From: Haliscomenobacter sp.
GTDB lineage: Bacteria > Bacteroidota > Bacteroidia > Chitinophagales > Saprospiraceae
Assembly (NCBI RefSeq): GCF_016718685.1
Contig: NZ_JADKCX010000150.1
Location: forward strand, 1 to 42,418
Reading direction: 5' to 3'
DNA: 42,418 nucleotides
The notes under the pieces were generated by a model, which did no database searches, was not told where the DNA came from, and saw only the letters and a list, made by a program, of their open reading frames with translations. Within the stretch, counting starts at the first letter, position 1; the number at the start of each line of letters is the position of its first letter. The translations under genes and the position numbers were made by a program. Of the stretch, positions 28,079 to 36,171 are shown in pieces.

Positions 28079-28270
28079 CTATACATAATCCGTTTTCGGC
28101 CGCTCAAAAATCAACTCATAATTCATTTGCATGGCCGAACTCATCATCGAAAAAATCTGCACCAGGCGCCAGCCTTCCTCCGCGTGTTCGGCGATGATGG
28201 TTTGGTAATCCTCCTTCGGGAGGTTGTTCCAAATATTGGTACTCAGCTTGACGAATTTGTATTCAAACAT
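28079..28270 (-). CDS. DUF4177-domain protein
   Basis: 63 residues that are essentially one DUF4177 domain. It begins MFEYKFVKL, then IIAEHAEEGWRLVQIFS with the conserved EGWRLV, and ends MNYELIFERP. These tiny alpha/beta proteins are common in bacteria and have no known function. It is cytoplasmic. It follows the small gene at 28284 by 13 bases, so they are probably cotranscribed. Confidence 0.75.
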   Translation of the reverse strand: MFEYKFVKLSTNIWNNLPKEDYQTIIAEHAEEGWRLVQIFSMMSSAMQMNYELIFERPKTDYV

Positions 28271-28283
28271 GTTTCAGCTATTG

Positions 28284-28511
28284 TCAAGGGTTAAATAATT
28301 CATCGATGGATTTTTGCAAATCACGAGAGCGCTCCTCCGAATAACGGAAGGAATCATCTTCGCCCACTTCCCACTCCGGGGTGAAGTGCTCGGTCGGGGA
28401 TGTCGGCGAATGCGCTGCGCTTAACAAGTTGGCAACGGTTTGTAAGGTTGCTGGGTCTTGGGTTTGCAAGACTTGATTGATGATGAAAAGTTTGAGCGCT
28501 TTGAGTTCCAT
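28284..28511 (-). CDS. small hypothetical protein
   Basis: 75 residues from ATG 28511 (MELKALKLFIINQVLQTQDP); a start at 28544 would overlap the cytochrome stop. The N-terminal helix is followed by ATLQTVANLLSAA, and the C-terminus is acidic (WEVGEDDSFRYSEERSRDLQ). Size and charge resemble small antitoxin-like or regulatory proteins, but no toxin gene is next to it. I do not recognise the family. It lies 23 bases from the upstream cytochrome gene. Confidence 0.55.
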   Translation of the reverse strand: MELKALKLFIINQVLQTQDPATLQTVANLLSAAHSPTSPTEHFTPEWEVGEDDSFRYSEERSRDLQKSIDELFNP

Positions 28512-28534
28512 AGACTGATTTTGACATTCAAAAT

Positions 28535-29642
28535 TTAATTGCAATCCCCTTTCAACTCCTCAATCCAGTCCCTTATCAAGGTCACGGCTTCCTGGTGCAC
28601 CATCACCCGACCGATCTCGGGCATGGCAATCCCTGGATCAGTTTTTTCCATACGGTACAGCAGGATTGAAGCATTGGGTTGCCCCGGTACAATCCCGTAT
28701 TGCCGCCCACCCGAGCCTTTGCCCGCTGCCACTGGCGGTTTACAAATCCCCAAATGCGTTGGATCGGATTGGTCCACTTGCAGGTACAATCCAGAACTGT
28801 GCGCAGGCCCCTGCGGATGGTGGCAATGACCACAATTGACATCGAGGTAAGCCATCGCCCGATCGCGTAAAAGAGCCACTAAGTGGATCATCCCAGGCCG
28901 CCAGTTTAGCAAATTGTTGCCCATGGTCTCCCGCCGCGAGGTAACCTACTTTTTGCCAACGGCTAAGCTGGTTTTCGGTTCTCCCATCCGGGTATTTCAA
29001 GGCTTTGTTCAGGTTGGCTACTTTAGGCCCAATCGGCTGGATGACCCCAGCGCGGTTGTGGCAACTCTTGCATTGCGTTTTATTGGGAACAATGTATTCG
29101 ATGTTTTGTTTGTGGCCTTTTTCATCCTGCCAACTTACGGGTTTGATGTCACCGACGATGTTCAATTCGGCGTCGTTTTCGGCTTCATCCCAGACGTAGG
29201 TAACTGCTTGCCATTCTCCTTTATTTTTCATTAAGAGGCGGGTTTCCATGAGGTCCCAATCCCGATCCGCTTGGGTAAAATCAGCGGGGTAATAAAAGTT
29301 TTTGATCAAAACCGTCTCATCGGGAAAGCTCAGTCTGCCTTCAGCATCTACACTGGCCTGCGTGCCTTTGGGCATCCACACAAACCGGGATTTGTGGGCG
29401 TAATCGGTAAACAGCGGCGTGATCAATTCGTAGGGTAAAACGCCCTCATTGGGTTGCAAATCCCGCTGGATACCCGTAAAAAAAGCATAATCCGACAATT
29501 TGGGGAAAGGGGCTTGGTCAGCGACGAATTGTACAGGGCCGGCTACGGTTAAGCCCTCTTTTTGGGGGGCTTGATTTTGGCAGTTGTACAGCGAAATCAA
29601 GGCCAAAACCAACAAACTACCACTCCATTTTTGCTTTGACAT
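28535..29642 (-). CDS. SO_2930-family di-heme c-type cytochrome lipoprotein, one frameshift
   Basis: Starts at ATG 29642 with a lipoprotein signal (LALISLYNC); an ATG at 29660 would overlap the previous gene. FPKLSDYAFFTGIQRDLQPN and LPYELITPLFTDYAHKSRFV are typical of this family. Heme motifs are CKSCH (near 29060-29075) and, after a one-base indel at the AA pair 28881-28882, CGHCH (near 28823-28837). The frame reads WDDP on one side and LVALLRDRAMAYLDVNCGHC on the other. Corrected length is about 369 residues. From family knowledge, these proteins (TIGR03806) occur next to a parallel beta-helix lipoprotein (TIGR03805), exactly as here. Function of the pair is unknown. It probably acts at the periplasmic side of the outer membrane. 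Confidence 0.8.
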
Positions 29643-29650
29643 ACAAGTGC

Positions 29651-30829
29651 TTATTTGCATTGGTACGGTTTCAGGTCGGTCTGGATGTTTTTGAAATCAT
29701 TGGCGGCATCGATGTTGGCAAAACGCAAGCCATTTTGTGGCTGATCGATACAAATGTTCATGGGGTTGTTTCCCTTCGGCCTTTTGTCGTCGAGGATGCC
29801 ATCGTACAGGATGTCTTGTGGTTTGCCTTTGAAGTACACATTGACCATTTTGCCAAAGTCTTTGCTCAAATCGGGAATGGCTCTTTTGCGCTCAAAATGG
29901 TTGTTGTGCAATTTGATGTCGTAGGTGAAGGGGTCGTAATTTTTGTCGTCCCATTTCAATTGGGTGATGTGGTAGCTGGCAATGGCCGCACCCATGGTTT
30001 TGTGCCCAATGACTTCATTGTGGTGGGCTTCGACGTCTTTGGCCGCCAAAAAAATCATTCCGGTGCCGGGCGCAACCGTAGCGACAATATTGCCTTCAGG
30101 CGCAAAATTGCGGTGGTTGTTGTTGATGATTTTGTTGTGGTGGATCTTGCAGGATTTGCCGTTGCCCGCAGGAAGGTTGGGGAGGTCAAAGACCAGGATT
30201 CCGCCGGTGTTTTTTTCCGCACGACAGTACCGCACTTCGGCATCGGTACAGTTTTCAATTTCAATGCCCGCCACGTTTTCATGGGCGTAGGAATTGGTCA
30301 CCAACACATTGCGCGATTGCCCGACATAAATACCTGCATCCGAAGCAAATGAGGCCTCACATTTGTCGATCAATACGCCATCACAACCAACCGGGTAGAG
30401 TCCGTAGCCACCATTGGAGGCTTTAGCCCCACCACTCCAGGTAGCCTTGACGTTGCGCAGGGTGACGTTTTTGGCGTCTTGCACCCGGATGGCATCTCCT
30501 TTGGTATCCGTAACGGTGAGGTCCTGGATCAAAACGGAGTCGGCGGTGATTTTTAAGCCCTCAGCACCCGCTTTTTGGCCCAAAAAAGAAAGAATGGTTT
30601 GGTCTTTTCCCGCGCCTTGAATGGTCACGCCCTTCACGCCGTCCAAAAGCAAGGGGCGGTCGAAGTAATGAGTCCCGGCTGGGATTTTAATGATGTCCCC
30701 AGGTTTAGCGTTGATGAGCTGGGTTTGTAGGTCATTGTACAGGGCAGTATCTGGTTCTTCGGGTGCGGCTGGTTTGCTGCTGCAGGCGGCGCATAACGCA
30801 AGGAGTAGTGCGATCTGAATGAATTTCAT
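29651..30829 (-). CDS. parallel beta-helix repeat lipoprotein (partner of the SO_2930-type cytochrome)
   Basis: 392 residues with a lipoprotein signal (MKFIQIALLLALCAAC, Cys16). The body has the stacked coils of a right-handed parallel beta-helix: ITADSVLIQDLTVTDTKGDA, IRVQDAKNVTLRNVKATWSG, CDGVLIDKCEASFASDAGIY, VGQSRNVLVTNSYAHENVAG and IEIENCTDAEVRYCRAEKNT. The start of the fold (PGDIIKIPAGTHYFDRPLLL) is like pectate-lyase-type helices. No obvious lyase active site is recognised. Its stop lies nine bases from the cytochrome start, so the two form one transcription unit. The best match is TIGR03805, from memory. Confidence 0.82.
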   Translation of the reverse strand: MKFIQIALLLALCAACSSKPAAPEEPDTALYNDLQTQLINAKPGDIIKIPAGTHYFDRPLLLDGVKGVTIQGAGKDQTILSFLGQKAGAEGLKITADSVLIQDLTVTDTKGDAIRVQDAKNVTLRNVKATWSGGAKASNGGYGLYPVGCDGVLIDKCEASFASDAGIYVGQSRNVLVTNSYAHENVAGIEIENCTDAEVRYCRAEKNTGGILVFDLPNLPAGNGKSCKIHHNKIINNNHRNFAPEGNIVATVAPGTGMIFLAAKDVEAHHNEVIGHKTMGAAIASYHITQLKWDDKNYDPFTYDIKLHNNHFERKRAIPDLSKDFGKMVNVYFKGKPQDILYDGILDDKRPKGNNPMNICIDQPQNGLRFANIDAANDFKNIQTDLKPYQCK

Positions 30830-30832
30830 GTA

Positions 30833-30877
30833 CTTCGTTTTTGACGATGGTTAGGTTTGCCAGAGGCAAAAACGAAG
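30833..30877 (-). promoter_or_regulatory. 11-bp inverted repeat in the leader of the beta-helix gene
   Basis: CTTCGTTTTTG (30833-30843) and CAAAAACGAAG (30867-30877) are perfect complements with a 23-base loop and begin four bases before ATG 30829. A hairpin here would cover the ribosome-binding region, or the repeat could be an operator. Confidence 0.45.
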
Positions 30878-30889
30878 ATAAAAAACTAT

Positions 30890-31806
30890 GGGGGGGGGCC
30901 GGGGGGGGGCGGCGTTTTTTAATGGGTCGGCGGGGGTGTGGGGGGCTTTTTGGGGGGCCCCCGCCCCGGTTCCCCTGAGGTCGCGTGGGGGGGGCCTGTT
31001 TTTTTGGGGGGGGGGTTTCCCCCCGCCTTTTGGGGGGACGAGGTTTTGGTCGGCCGGCGGGGGGCCCCCCCTTTTTTTGTTCGTCCGCGACGAGAAAGTC
31101 TTTTTTTTCTCCCCCCCCCCCTTTTCTTTTTCCCCGCCCCCTTTTTTCTCCGGCCGCCTTTTTTTTTTTGTTTTTCCCCCTTTTTCCTGTATTTTAATGG
31201 AAAAATTCTTTTTTTTGTGTGTGGGTTGGGAGGGGGGCACTTTGTTCCCTTTTTTTTTTTTTTCAAATGGGGGGCCACGGTTTCTGTTTTTCCCCCTTTT
31301 ACATTTTTTTTTCTTTTTTTTTTTTCGTTTTCAGAATAGGGAGTTTTGGGTTTTAATTAAACCACCGGGGGCCTGGGTCGTGGTCGTCGTTGACGAGGGG
31401 GGGTTCCCCCCCTTTTTTTTTGCCCGGTTCCCCTCGTTCCCACCGTTTTTCCTCCCGGGGCCCTCTTTTTTTTTTTTTTTTCCCGGGCCTGGCCGCCCGG
31501 GCCGCCCGTTTGTAATTTTTTGGGGTTTTTTTTGGTTTTTTTTTTCTTTTTGGTTTTTTTTTTTTGGGGCGGGTCGGGGGGGGCCGCCTAAGGGGTTTTT
31601 TTTAATGGCGGCTTAATTGGGTGGTGCTGGGCCCTTGTTTTGCGGCTTCCTTCGCGGCGGGCCTCCCGCCGGGGGGGGGCCCTCGGGGGCTTTCGGCCGG
31701 GTCTTGTTGGGGTTTTTTTTTTGGGGGCCCTTTTTTTGTTTTTTTTTTTTGCCTTTTTTTTTTGTTTTGCCCCTTCTTTTTTTCCTTTTTTTTTGTTTTT
31801 TTTTTT
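30890..31806. other. A-depleted low-complexity block, probably not genuine sequence
   Basis: A 917-bp block made of long runs of G, C and T. By my count only about 48 of the 900 bases from 30901 to 31800 are A (about 5 percent). It begins abruptly after ordinary sequence at 30889 and ends exactly at the last codon of the gene at 31807. Runs of 8-20 identical bases are frequent. All stop codons contain A, so long apparent reading frames appear on the plus strand, but none looks like a protein. The likeliest explanation is failed base calling at a hard-to-read junction or the tail of a bad read. No gene can be supported. Confidence 0.8.
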
Positions 31807-32460
31807 TCAATCCAAATACACCCCCGCATATCCATACATCGCCAATATCCCGCCAACGGGGATACCCTTCACCCAAGTAGCCAGTTTTTTGGGATCATTT
31901 CCCAACAAATCATTCCAATCTTTTTTGAAGCGGTACAGCCACGAGAGGGGTTCCGCCTTTGAGCCATAACAACAAGGATAGAGGTAACCCATCCGGGCGT
32001 CTTGAATGGCATTTTCCTCGCCCTCAAAACCGGTGCTTTCAAAAAAACGGATGCCCTCGCCATCGGGAGCCAACAATTGCAGGTAAAAAATGCCATTTTG
32101 CAAACCCCATTCCACAAACAACAGACGGGTGTTTTGGCCCGTAGAACTGAGCAAAGCCAAAAAATCCCCCGGCTCGTCCAATGGACTGAGGTAAATACTG
32201 AAGCACTCAAAATGCAGGATGGTAAGGTTTTGAAAATCGGCTTCCTGTGCAAAGATCGGAAACTGTGCTTCGGCCTTTTCAATAAAATGATGCGTCAACC
32301 CTGCCGGAGCACGCTGCTGGGTTTCAATTTTTTGCAATTTCAATTGCGTCTGCAAAATGGCAGGGATTTCGGGATTACCCCTGTGGCTTGCGACGGATTC
32401 AGCCGTACAGGCGTTAATACAATGCACCAGCAACACTAAAAAACAAGCTGAGTTCCGCAT
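31807..32460 (-). CDS. hypothetical lipoprotein
   Basis: 217 residues with a lipoprotein signal (FLVLLVHCINAC, Cys18). The mature protein is a mixed alpha/beta single domain with LQNGIFYLQLLAPDGEGIRF and a Cys pair (YLYPCCYGSK). It ends GGILAMYGYAGVYLD. I recognise no family. The gene stops right at the edge of the A-depleted block. The alternating small and aromatic residues near the end might hint at a partial membrane association. The start at 32460 is well placed: the signal peptide begins there. Confidence 0.65.
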   Translation of the reverse strand: MRNSACFLVLLVHCINACTAESVASHRGNPEIPAILQTQLKLQKIETQQRAPAGLTHHFIEKAEAQFPIFAQEADFQNLTILHFECFSIYLSPLDEPGDFLALLSSTGQNTRLLFVEWGLQNGIFYLQLLAPDGEGIRFFESTGFEGEENAIQDARMGYLYPCCYGSKAEPLSWLYRFKKDWNDLLGNDPKKLATWVKGIPVGGILAMYGYAGVYLD

Positions 32461-32632
32461 GGCATTTCACTTTTGGTTTTTTGCGAAACTACACGCAATA
32501 GGCCAGGCAAAAAACGACAGAACACGCATTCATGTACCCGCTGAGCTGGTTGGGGAGTCCGGGTGTTTTTTTTTCAAAAAATTGATTATAAGGCTTTAAC
32601 AAAAAGCATCGCTGCTGACAAAGGTACATCAG

Positions 32633-33499
32633 CTACGGTTTGCCCAATGCGGCAAGAATGGCCTTGCGGGTGTCATCATGGTTCATAAAAGGGATCAAAT
32701 GCCCCCATTTGGGATCAACCATCATATTTAATTGTTGCGGGTGGATGTTTTTTTCACTGAACTCGATATTTGAGGCCGGGGCAAGCATGTCTTTGGCTCC
32801 ATGCATATGGGTCACGGGAACCGTCAAATTGAACCAGTCCTTGCGCATTTTATCCAATTCTGTGGCATGGGAGAACTTCTCGGCACCGGATACCCGCCAG
32901 GCACCCGACAACATCCAGCGCGTTGCCGTCCATTTGCCGATGTAGGAAAACCAAAAGATGGGCTCATTGTCGGGGTCGTTGACCGGGGCCAACATCACGA
33001 CCGATTGAATGCGTTCTGGATACAGCATGGCCGCTTTGGCAGCGATGGGGCCGCCGTAGGAATGCCCCACCAAAACCACCTTGCGACCAGGGTATTGCTC
33101 CATCACTGCGTTGACCGCCTCAGCTTGTTCTGCAATGGAAGTCATGGCTTTGCCATAGTGAGAATACCCGTAACCAGGCCGATTCATCGACACCATGAGG
33201 GCCCGATCCAAAAGTATGGAGTCGACTTGGTAGCTGTAAAAATCTCGGGCTGAGCCGGGAGCACCGTGTACAAATAAGACCAGGGGAGCAGCTTTACTCA
33301 GGGTGTCCCTACCTGATTCGATCCAGTGCAACTTGCCATTCAAATACGGAATCGTTTTGATTTTTGCCTGGGCATTGCGTTTTGTGAAATACGCCTGGGT
33401 CTTTTTATCGGAAGTACGAAAACCGGACTGCATGTTGTAGATGACAAATCCGAATACAAGGATACCAATACCGAGCAGAATACGGCCGAGAAGTTTCAT
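32633..33499 (-). CDS. membrane-anchored alpha/beta hydrolase
   Basis: 288 residues. An N-terminal anchor (LLGIGILVFGFVIYN, residues 8-22) is followed by a complete alpha/beta hydrolase fold. The oxyanion-hole segment is LVLFVHGAPGSARDF (HGAPG at 79-83), the nucleophile is Ser147 in VLVGHSYGG, and the acid is likely Asp in HMHGAKDMLAP. The catalytic His is in DPKWGHLIPF. The anchor makes it face the periplasm. It could be an esterase, lipase or haloalkane-type hydrolase; nothing selects one. It lies 89 bases past the caspase-like gene on the same strand, so it may share its transcript. Confidence 0.85.
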   Translation of the reverse strand: MKLLGRILLGIGILVFGFVIYNMQSGFRTSDKKTQAYFTKRNAQAKIKTIPYLNGKLHWIESGRDTLSKAAPLVLFVHGAPGSARDFYSYQVDSILLDRALMVSMNRPGYGYSHYGKAMTSIAEQAEAVNAVMEQYPGRKVVLVGHSYGGPIAAKAAMLYPERIQSVVMLAPVNDPDNEPIFWFSYIGKWTATRWMLSGAWRVSGAEKFSHATELDKMRKDWFNLTVPVTHMHGAKDMLAPASNIEFSEKNIHPQQLNMMVDPKWGHLIPFMNHDDTRKAILAALGKP

Positions 33500-33588
33500 G
33501 AAATAGTGACTTTAGGTGGGTGAATTTACCTAAAGAGAATGCATTAGCCTGGAAGAAGGTTCAGCACTTGTACAAAAAATCATCCGAT

Positions 33589-35508
33589 TCATCCTTGCCC
33601 CCGTTCAATCCTCACCCAGATCTCCAGCGTCCGCCAATCCTTGGTCACCACGTCTCTCACTCTACCTACCGCACGGGTAGGTCGCAGGGGTGCTTCATCC
33701 GGCGGCAATCCTTTTTGGTTGAACAAATCCGTATTGAACTCTTCGGTACTGATGATCACTTTCAGGCACTCTTCGATGGCATGGATGCCTTTGGTCTGGT
33801 GGCGTTCCTCCAGCCGTAAAGGGATGACGAAATAGGGGAAACCATTGACCACATCGGCAGCATTTGCTTCTTCCCCAGGGTTGAGCGCTTGCTTGGGCAA
33901 CAACACATTGCTGATGCCAAAGTCTTCGCTCAGGTAAAGCAAACTGACCCAAAGCGCACGACGCCCCGTGTTTTTAATTTTCAGTTTAAATCCAGGGGGC
34001 TGCAATTTTCCATCTTTGTCCAGATAAGGGAATAAAACTGGTGACACCCGCCAATCCACTGCTTCGGTGGGGGCATCGTTGCTGTCATTTCCCGCTTCCG
34101 TTACCCGCTGCAGATCCAGGGTAATTTCCTCATCGCGGATTTGGGTATCCGGGTTATGAAGATCGAGCACTTGTCGCCAGGCGGCGATGGTTTCCAGTTT
34201 TTGCAGGAAATAGAGCGCAGCAGCTTCATCATAACCAGGCACCCGTTTAAAAAGTGGCGCATAATCATGCGGGCGACTCAAAAACAAGGTACCATCTACT
34301 GCGTGCAACAAAAAGTCTACAGGTTTATCTCGGGTAAGGGTAAACAGGTTTGCTTTTACTTGCTGGAGCTGTGCTTCTACAGCTGCAATGCCCGCAGGGT
34401 CACTTCCTGGCGCAATCCCCAGGGTGTAAGGAGGGATGGCCCGGCGTTTCATTACGGCGGCATAGGTACGGAGCGGATCGTAATGCTCCATTCCGGTTAC
34501 CTTGGAAAGTGCAGGCTCTACTGCACTTACTTCGATCTCATGCTGGTCGTCCAAAAGGGCCAATAGCGTGCGATTGCCCGGTTCTCCCACATGTATGCCA
34601 TGAATAGCCCCAGCGTTGAGCCACCAGACATTGAATTTATCGCGCACAATGGCATAAGGAGCTCGCTCGGTGGCGGGAGAGGTGGAGAGAAAACCCAGCT
34701 TTTTATCTTCAGCCTCGGTTGATTCCAGTTGTGGAGACTGTTCACTAACTAGGCGGCGCACCCGCAGATTGACTTGCCCCAGCAGGCTTTCATAGGAAAG
34801 AAATGCCCCCGATTGAACCAGGGTTTCCACCAAACAATAGGTGAATGCGCCCCTGGGGATTCCTTCGATTCGAGCTTCTTTGGCCGTTTCTACATCTCGC
34901 GCTGCGCCCAGGTGGATTCTGCGCCCACGGGGAGGGCTGAGTTCACCCTTGCTACTCTTTTGGTAATCGGCATACCCCAAATATTGCTCCAAAGTGGACT
35001 TGCTGCCTACTTCACGGAGATCCCGGGTACGCAGCGTTTCCAACTCGGTGTCGCGCAAAGAACCCGAATGGCAACAATCGGTGATGGTAATAAACGGAAC
35101 ATCTTTGTCTTTGACCGCCTGCCAGATCAGCCAGGACAATTCTTTGTCCATCAAATCGCGCCCGCCTTCCGTACGGCTGTCCCAACACACCAGTGAATCA
35201 TTGAGGTGATCCGATTCCAAATGCCAAAATGCCTCGGGTGCCGGGCTGCGTGAACCATGCCCTCCGTAAAACAACAAACATTGGTCGCCCGCTTGAGCGG
35301 CTTGAAAATGCGCGAATCCCGCGATGAAGGCATCCCGGGTGACTTGTTCGTCGGTCAGGGTGTGCAACTTTAAGGTCAAACCCGCCTTTTGACAATGTGC
35401 TTCCAGGTAAGATTTAAAATGCTGCAAGTCGCGTACACAGCCCTCCAACACATGGCGTGGATTGGGGTATTTGTCAATAGCGGTGAGGAGGGCGTAAACG
35501 GTGGGCAT
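33589..35508 (-). CDS. caspase-like (metacaspase, peptidase C14) protein with DUF4384-like C-terminus
   Basis: 639 residues. The N-terminal p20-like domain (~1-260) begins YALLTAIDKYPNPRHVLEGC, typical of metacaspases. It has the catalytic His84 in LLFYGGHGSR and Cys146 in ITITDCCHSGSLRD (D-x-C-H-S-G pattern). Such enzymes cut after Arg or Lys. The loops RDLREVGSKSTLEQYLGYAD may carry the activation site. Residues ~260-450 have no assigned fold. The C-terminal ~190 (FKLKIKNTGRRALWVSLLYL, NVLLPKQALNPGEEANA) look like the DUF4384-type beta domain found on other bacterial caspases. No signal peptide, so cytoplasmic. It is divergent from the small gene/TPR-kinase cluster. Confidence 0.88.
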   Translation of the reverse strand: MPTVYALLTAIDKYPNPRHVLEGCVRDLQHFKSYLEAHCQKAGLTLKLHTLTDEQVTRDAFIAGFAHFQAAQAGDQCLLFYGGHGSRSPAPEAFWHLESDHLNDSLVCWDSRTEGGRDLMDKELSWLIWQAVKDKDVPFITITDCCHSGSLRDTELETLRTRDLREVGSKSTLEQYLGYADYQKSSKGELSPPRGRRIHLGAARDVETAKEARIEGIPRGAFTYCLVETLVQSGAFLSYESLLGQVNLRVRRLVSEQSPQLESTEAEDKKLGFLSTSPATERAPYAIVRDKFNVWWLNAGAIHGIHVGEPGNRTLLALLDDQHEIEVSAVEPALSKVTGMEHYDPLRTYAAVMKRRAIPPYTLGIAPGSDPAGIAAVEAQLQQVKANLFTLTRDKPVDFLLHAVDGTLFLSRPHDYAPLFKRVPGYDEAAALYFLQKLETIAAWRQVLDLHNPDTQIRDEEITLDLQRVTEAGNDSNDAPTEAVDWRVSPVLFPYLDKDGKLQPPGFKLKIKNTGRRALWVSLLYLSEDFGISNVLLPKQALNPGEEANAADVVNGFPYFVIPLRLEERHQTKGIHAIEECLKVIISTEEFNTDLFNQKGLPPDEAPLRPTRAVGRVRDVVTKDWRTLEIWVRIERGQG

Positions 35509-35743
35509 CAGTACGAGTTTTTGGTGGGATAAAATAAAACCTCTCTAATGTACAGATTATTCAAAAATAAGCTGGGCTTCCTACCGTTTTTCGGTTATTT
35601 TATGCCATTTTTGTCAAAATACTACCGACTCCAGGTTCCCATCTACTTGATTTTAAGTAGCACAAAATACACTGTTCTAAGTAATCCATTGCAGCTGTTC
35701 TATGCTGACCTTTGCCATACATTCTACATCAAAAAAAAACACC

Positions 35744-36120
35744 ATGAAATTTTTCCATCCAGTCATTCAATTGGGAAAAGAAAGCGGAGAGCTTGCCGAC
35801 AAGTATTTCCTGCACGTAGTCACCTTTTGTCCACGTAGCAATTTTCAAGCCGATGGCTTTAGCATCAAGAATGAAAAATTGGCCGAGGGTCGCTTAAAAG
35901 TAACGGTCAAATTAAAACAACGCCTCAACTTCCCAATTTTGAATTCATTACTCCGGTGGTGCACAGCATCGACCTTGGAGCAGTTGCTTTTCCTTTTGAA
36001 GATTGCACAATTGAAGTGACTGTATTGGGGACAGTGCTTCAAGAACCTACTTCAACACAAGAGCTACTGATGCCCCTAAAACGACCAAAACTGGCGGCAC
36101 CGAACGGTCAGTACGACAAA
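35744..36120 (+). CDS. small hypothetical protein, frameshifted
   Basis: Starts at ATG 35744 (MKFFHPVIQLGKESGELADK, then YFLHVVTFCPRSNFQADGFS) and runs in one frame to about 35943. It resumes in another as FEFITPVVHSIDLGAVAFPF and EVTVLGTVLQEPTSTQELLM. The end is unclear because a second indel may lie near 36070-36100; the end given is approximate. The visible ~110 residues are strand-rich, with no signal peptide or membrane segment. I do not recognise the family. It is divergent from the caspase-like gene and directly precedes the TPR kinase, so it may be functionally linked to either. Confidence 0.5.
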
Positions 36121-36171
36121 GCCACCATCAAATTCGGCCTGGAGATGACCCTACCTTATTTGGTTTTGCAG

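Noticed and set aside
29636..30352. Open frames opposite the beta-helix gene
   Set aside because: Antisense shadow of the repetitive beta-helix coding sequence.
30850..31880. Several long apparent reading frames on both strands
   Set aside because: They arise because this block is almost free of A on the plus strand; their products are Gly, Pro, Lys or Phe runs and not proteins.
31807..32460. Possible gasdermin-like substrate for the CHAT protease
   Set aside because: The protein is a lipoprotein with a signal peptide and lies on the other side of the cluster; nothing in it resembles a gasdermin.
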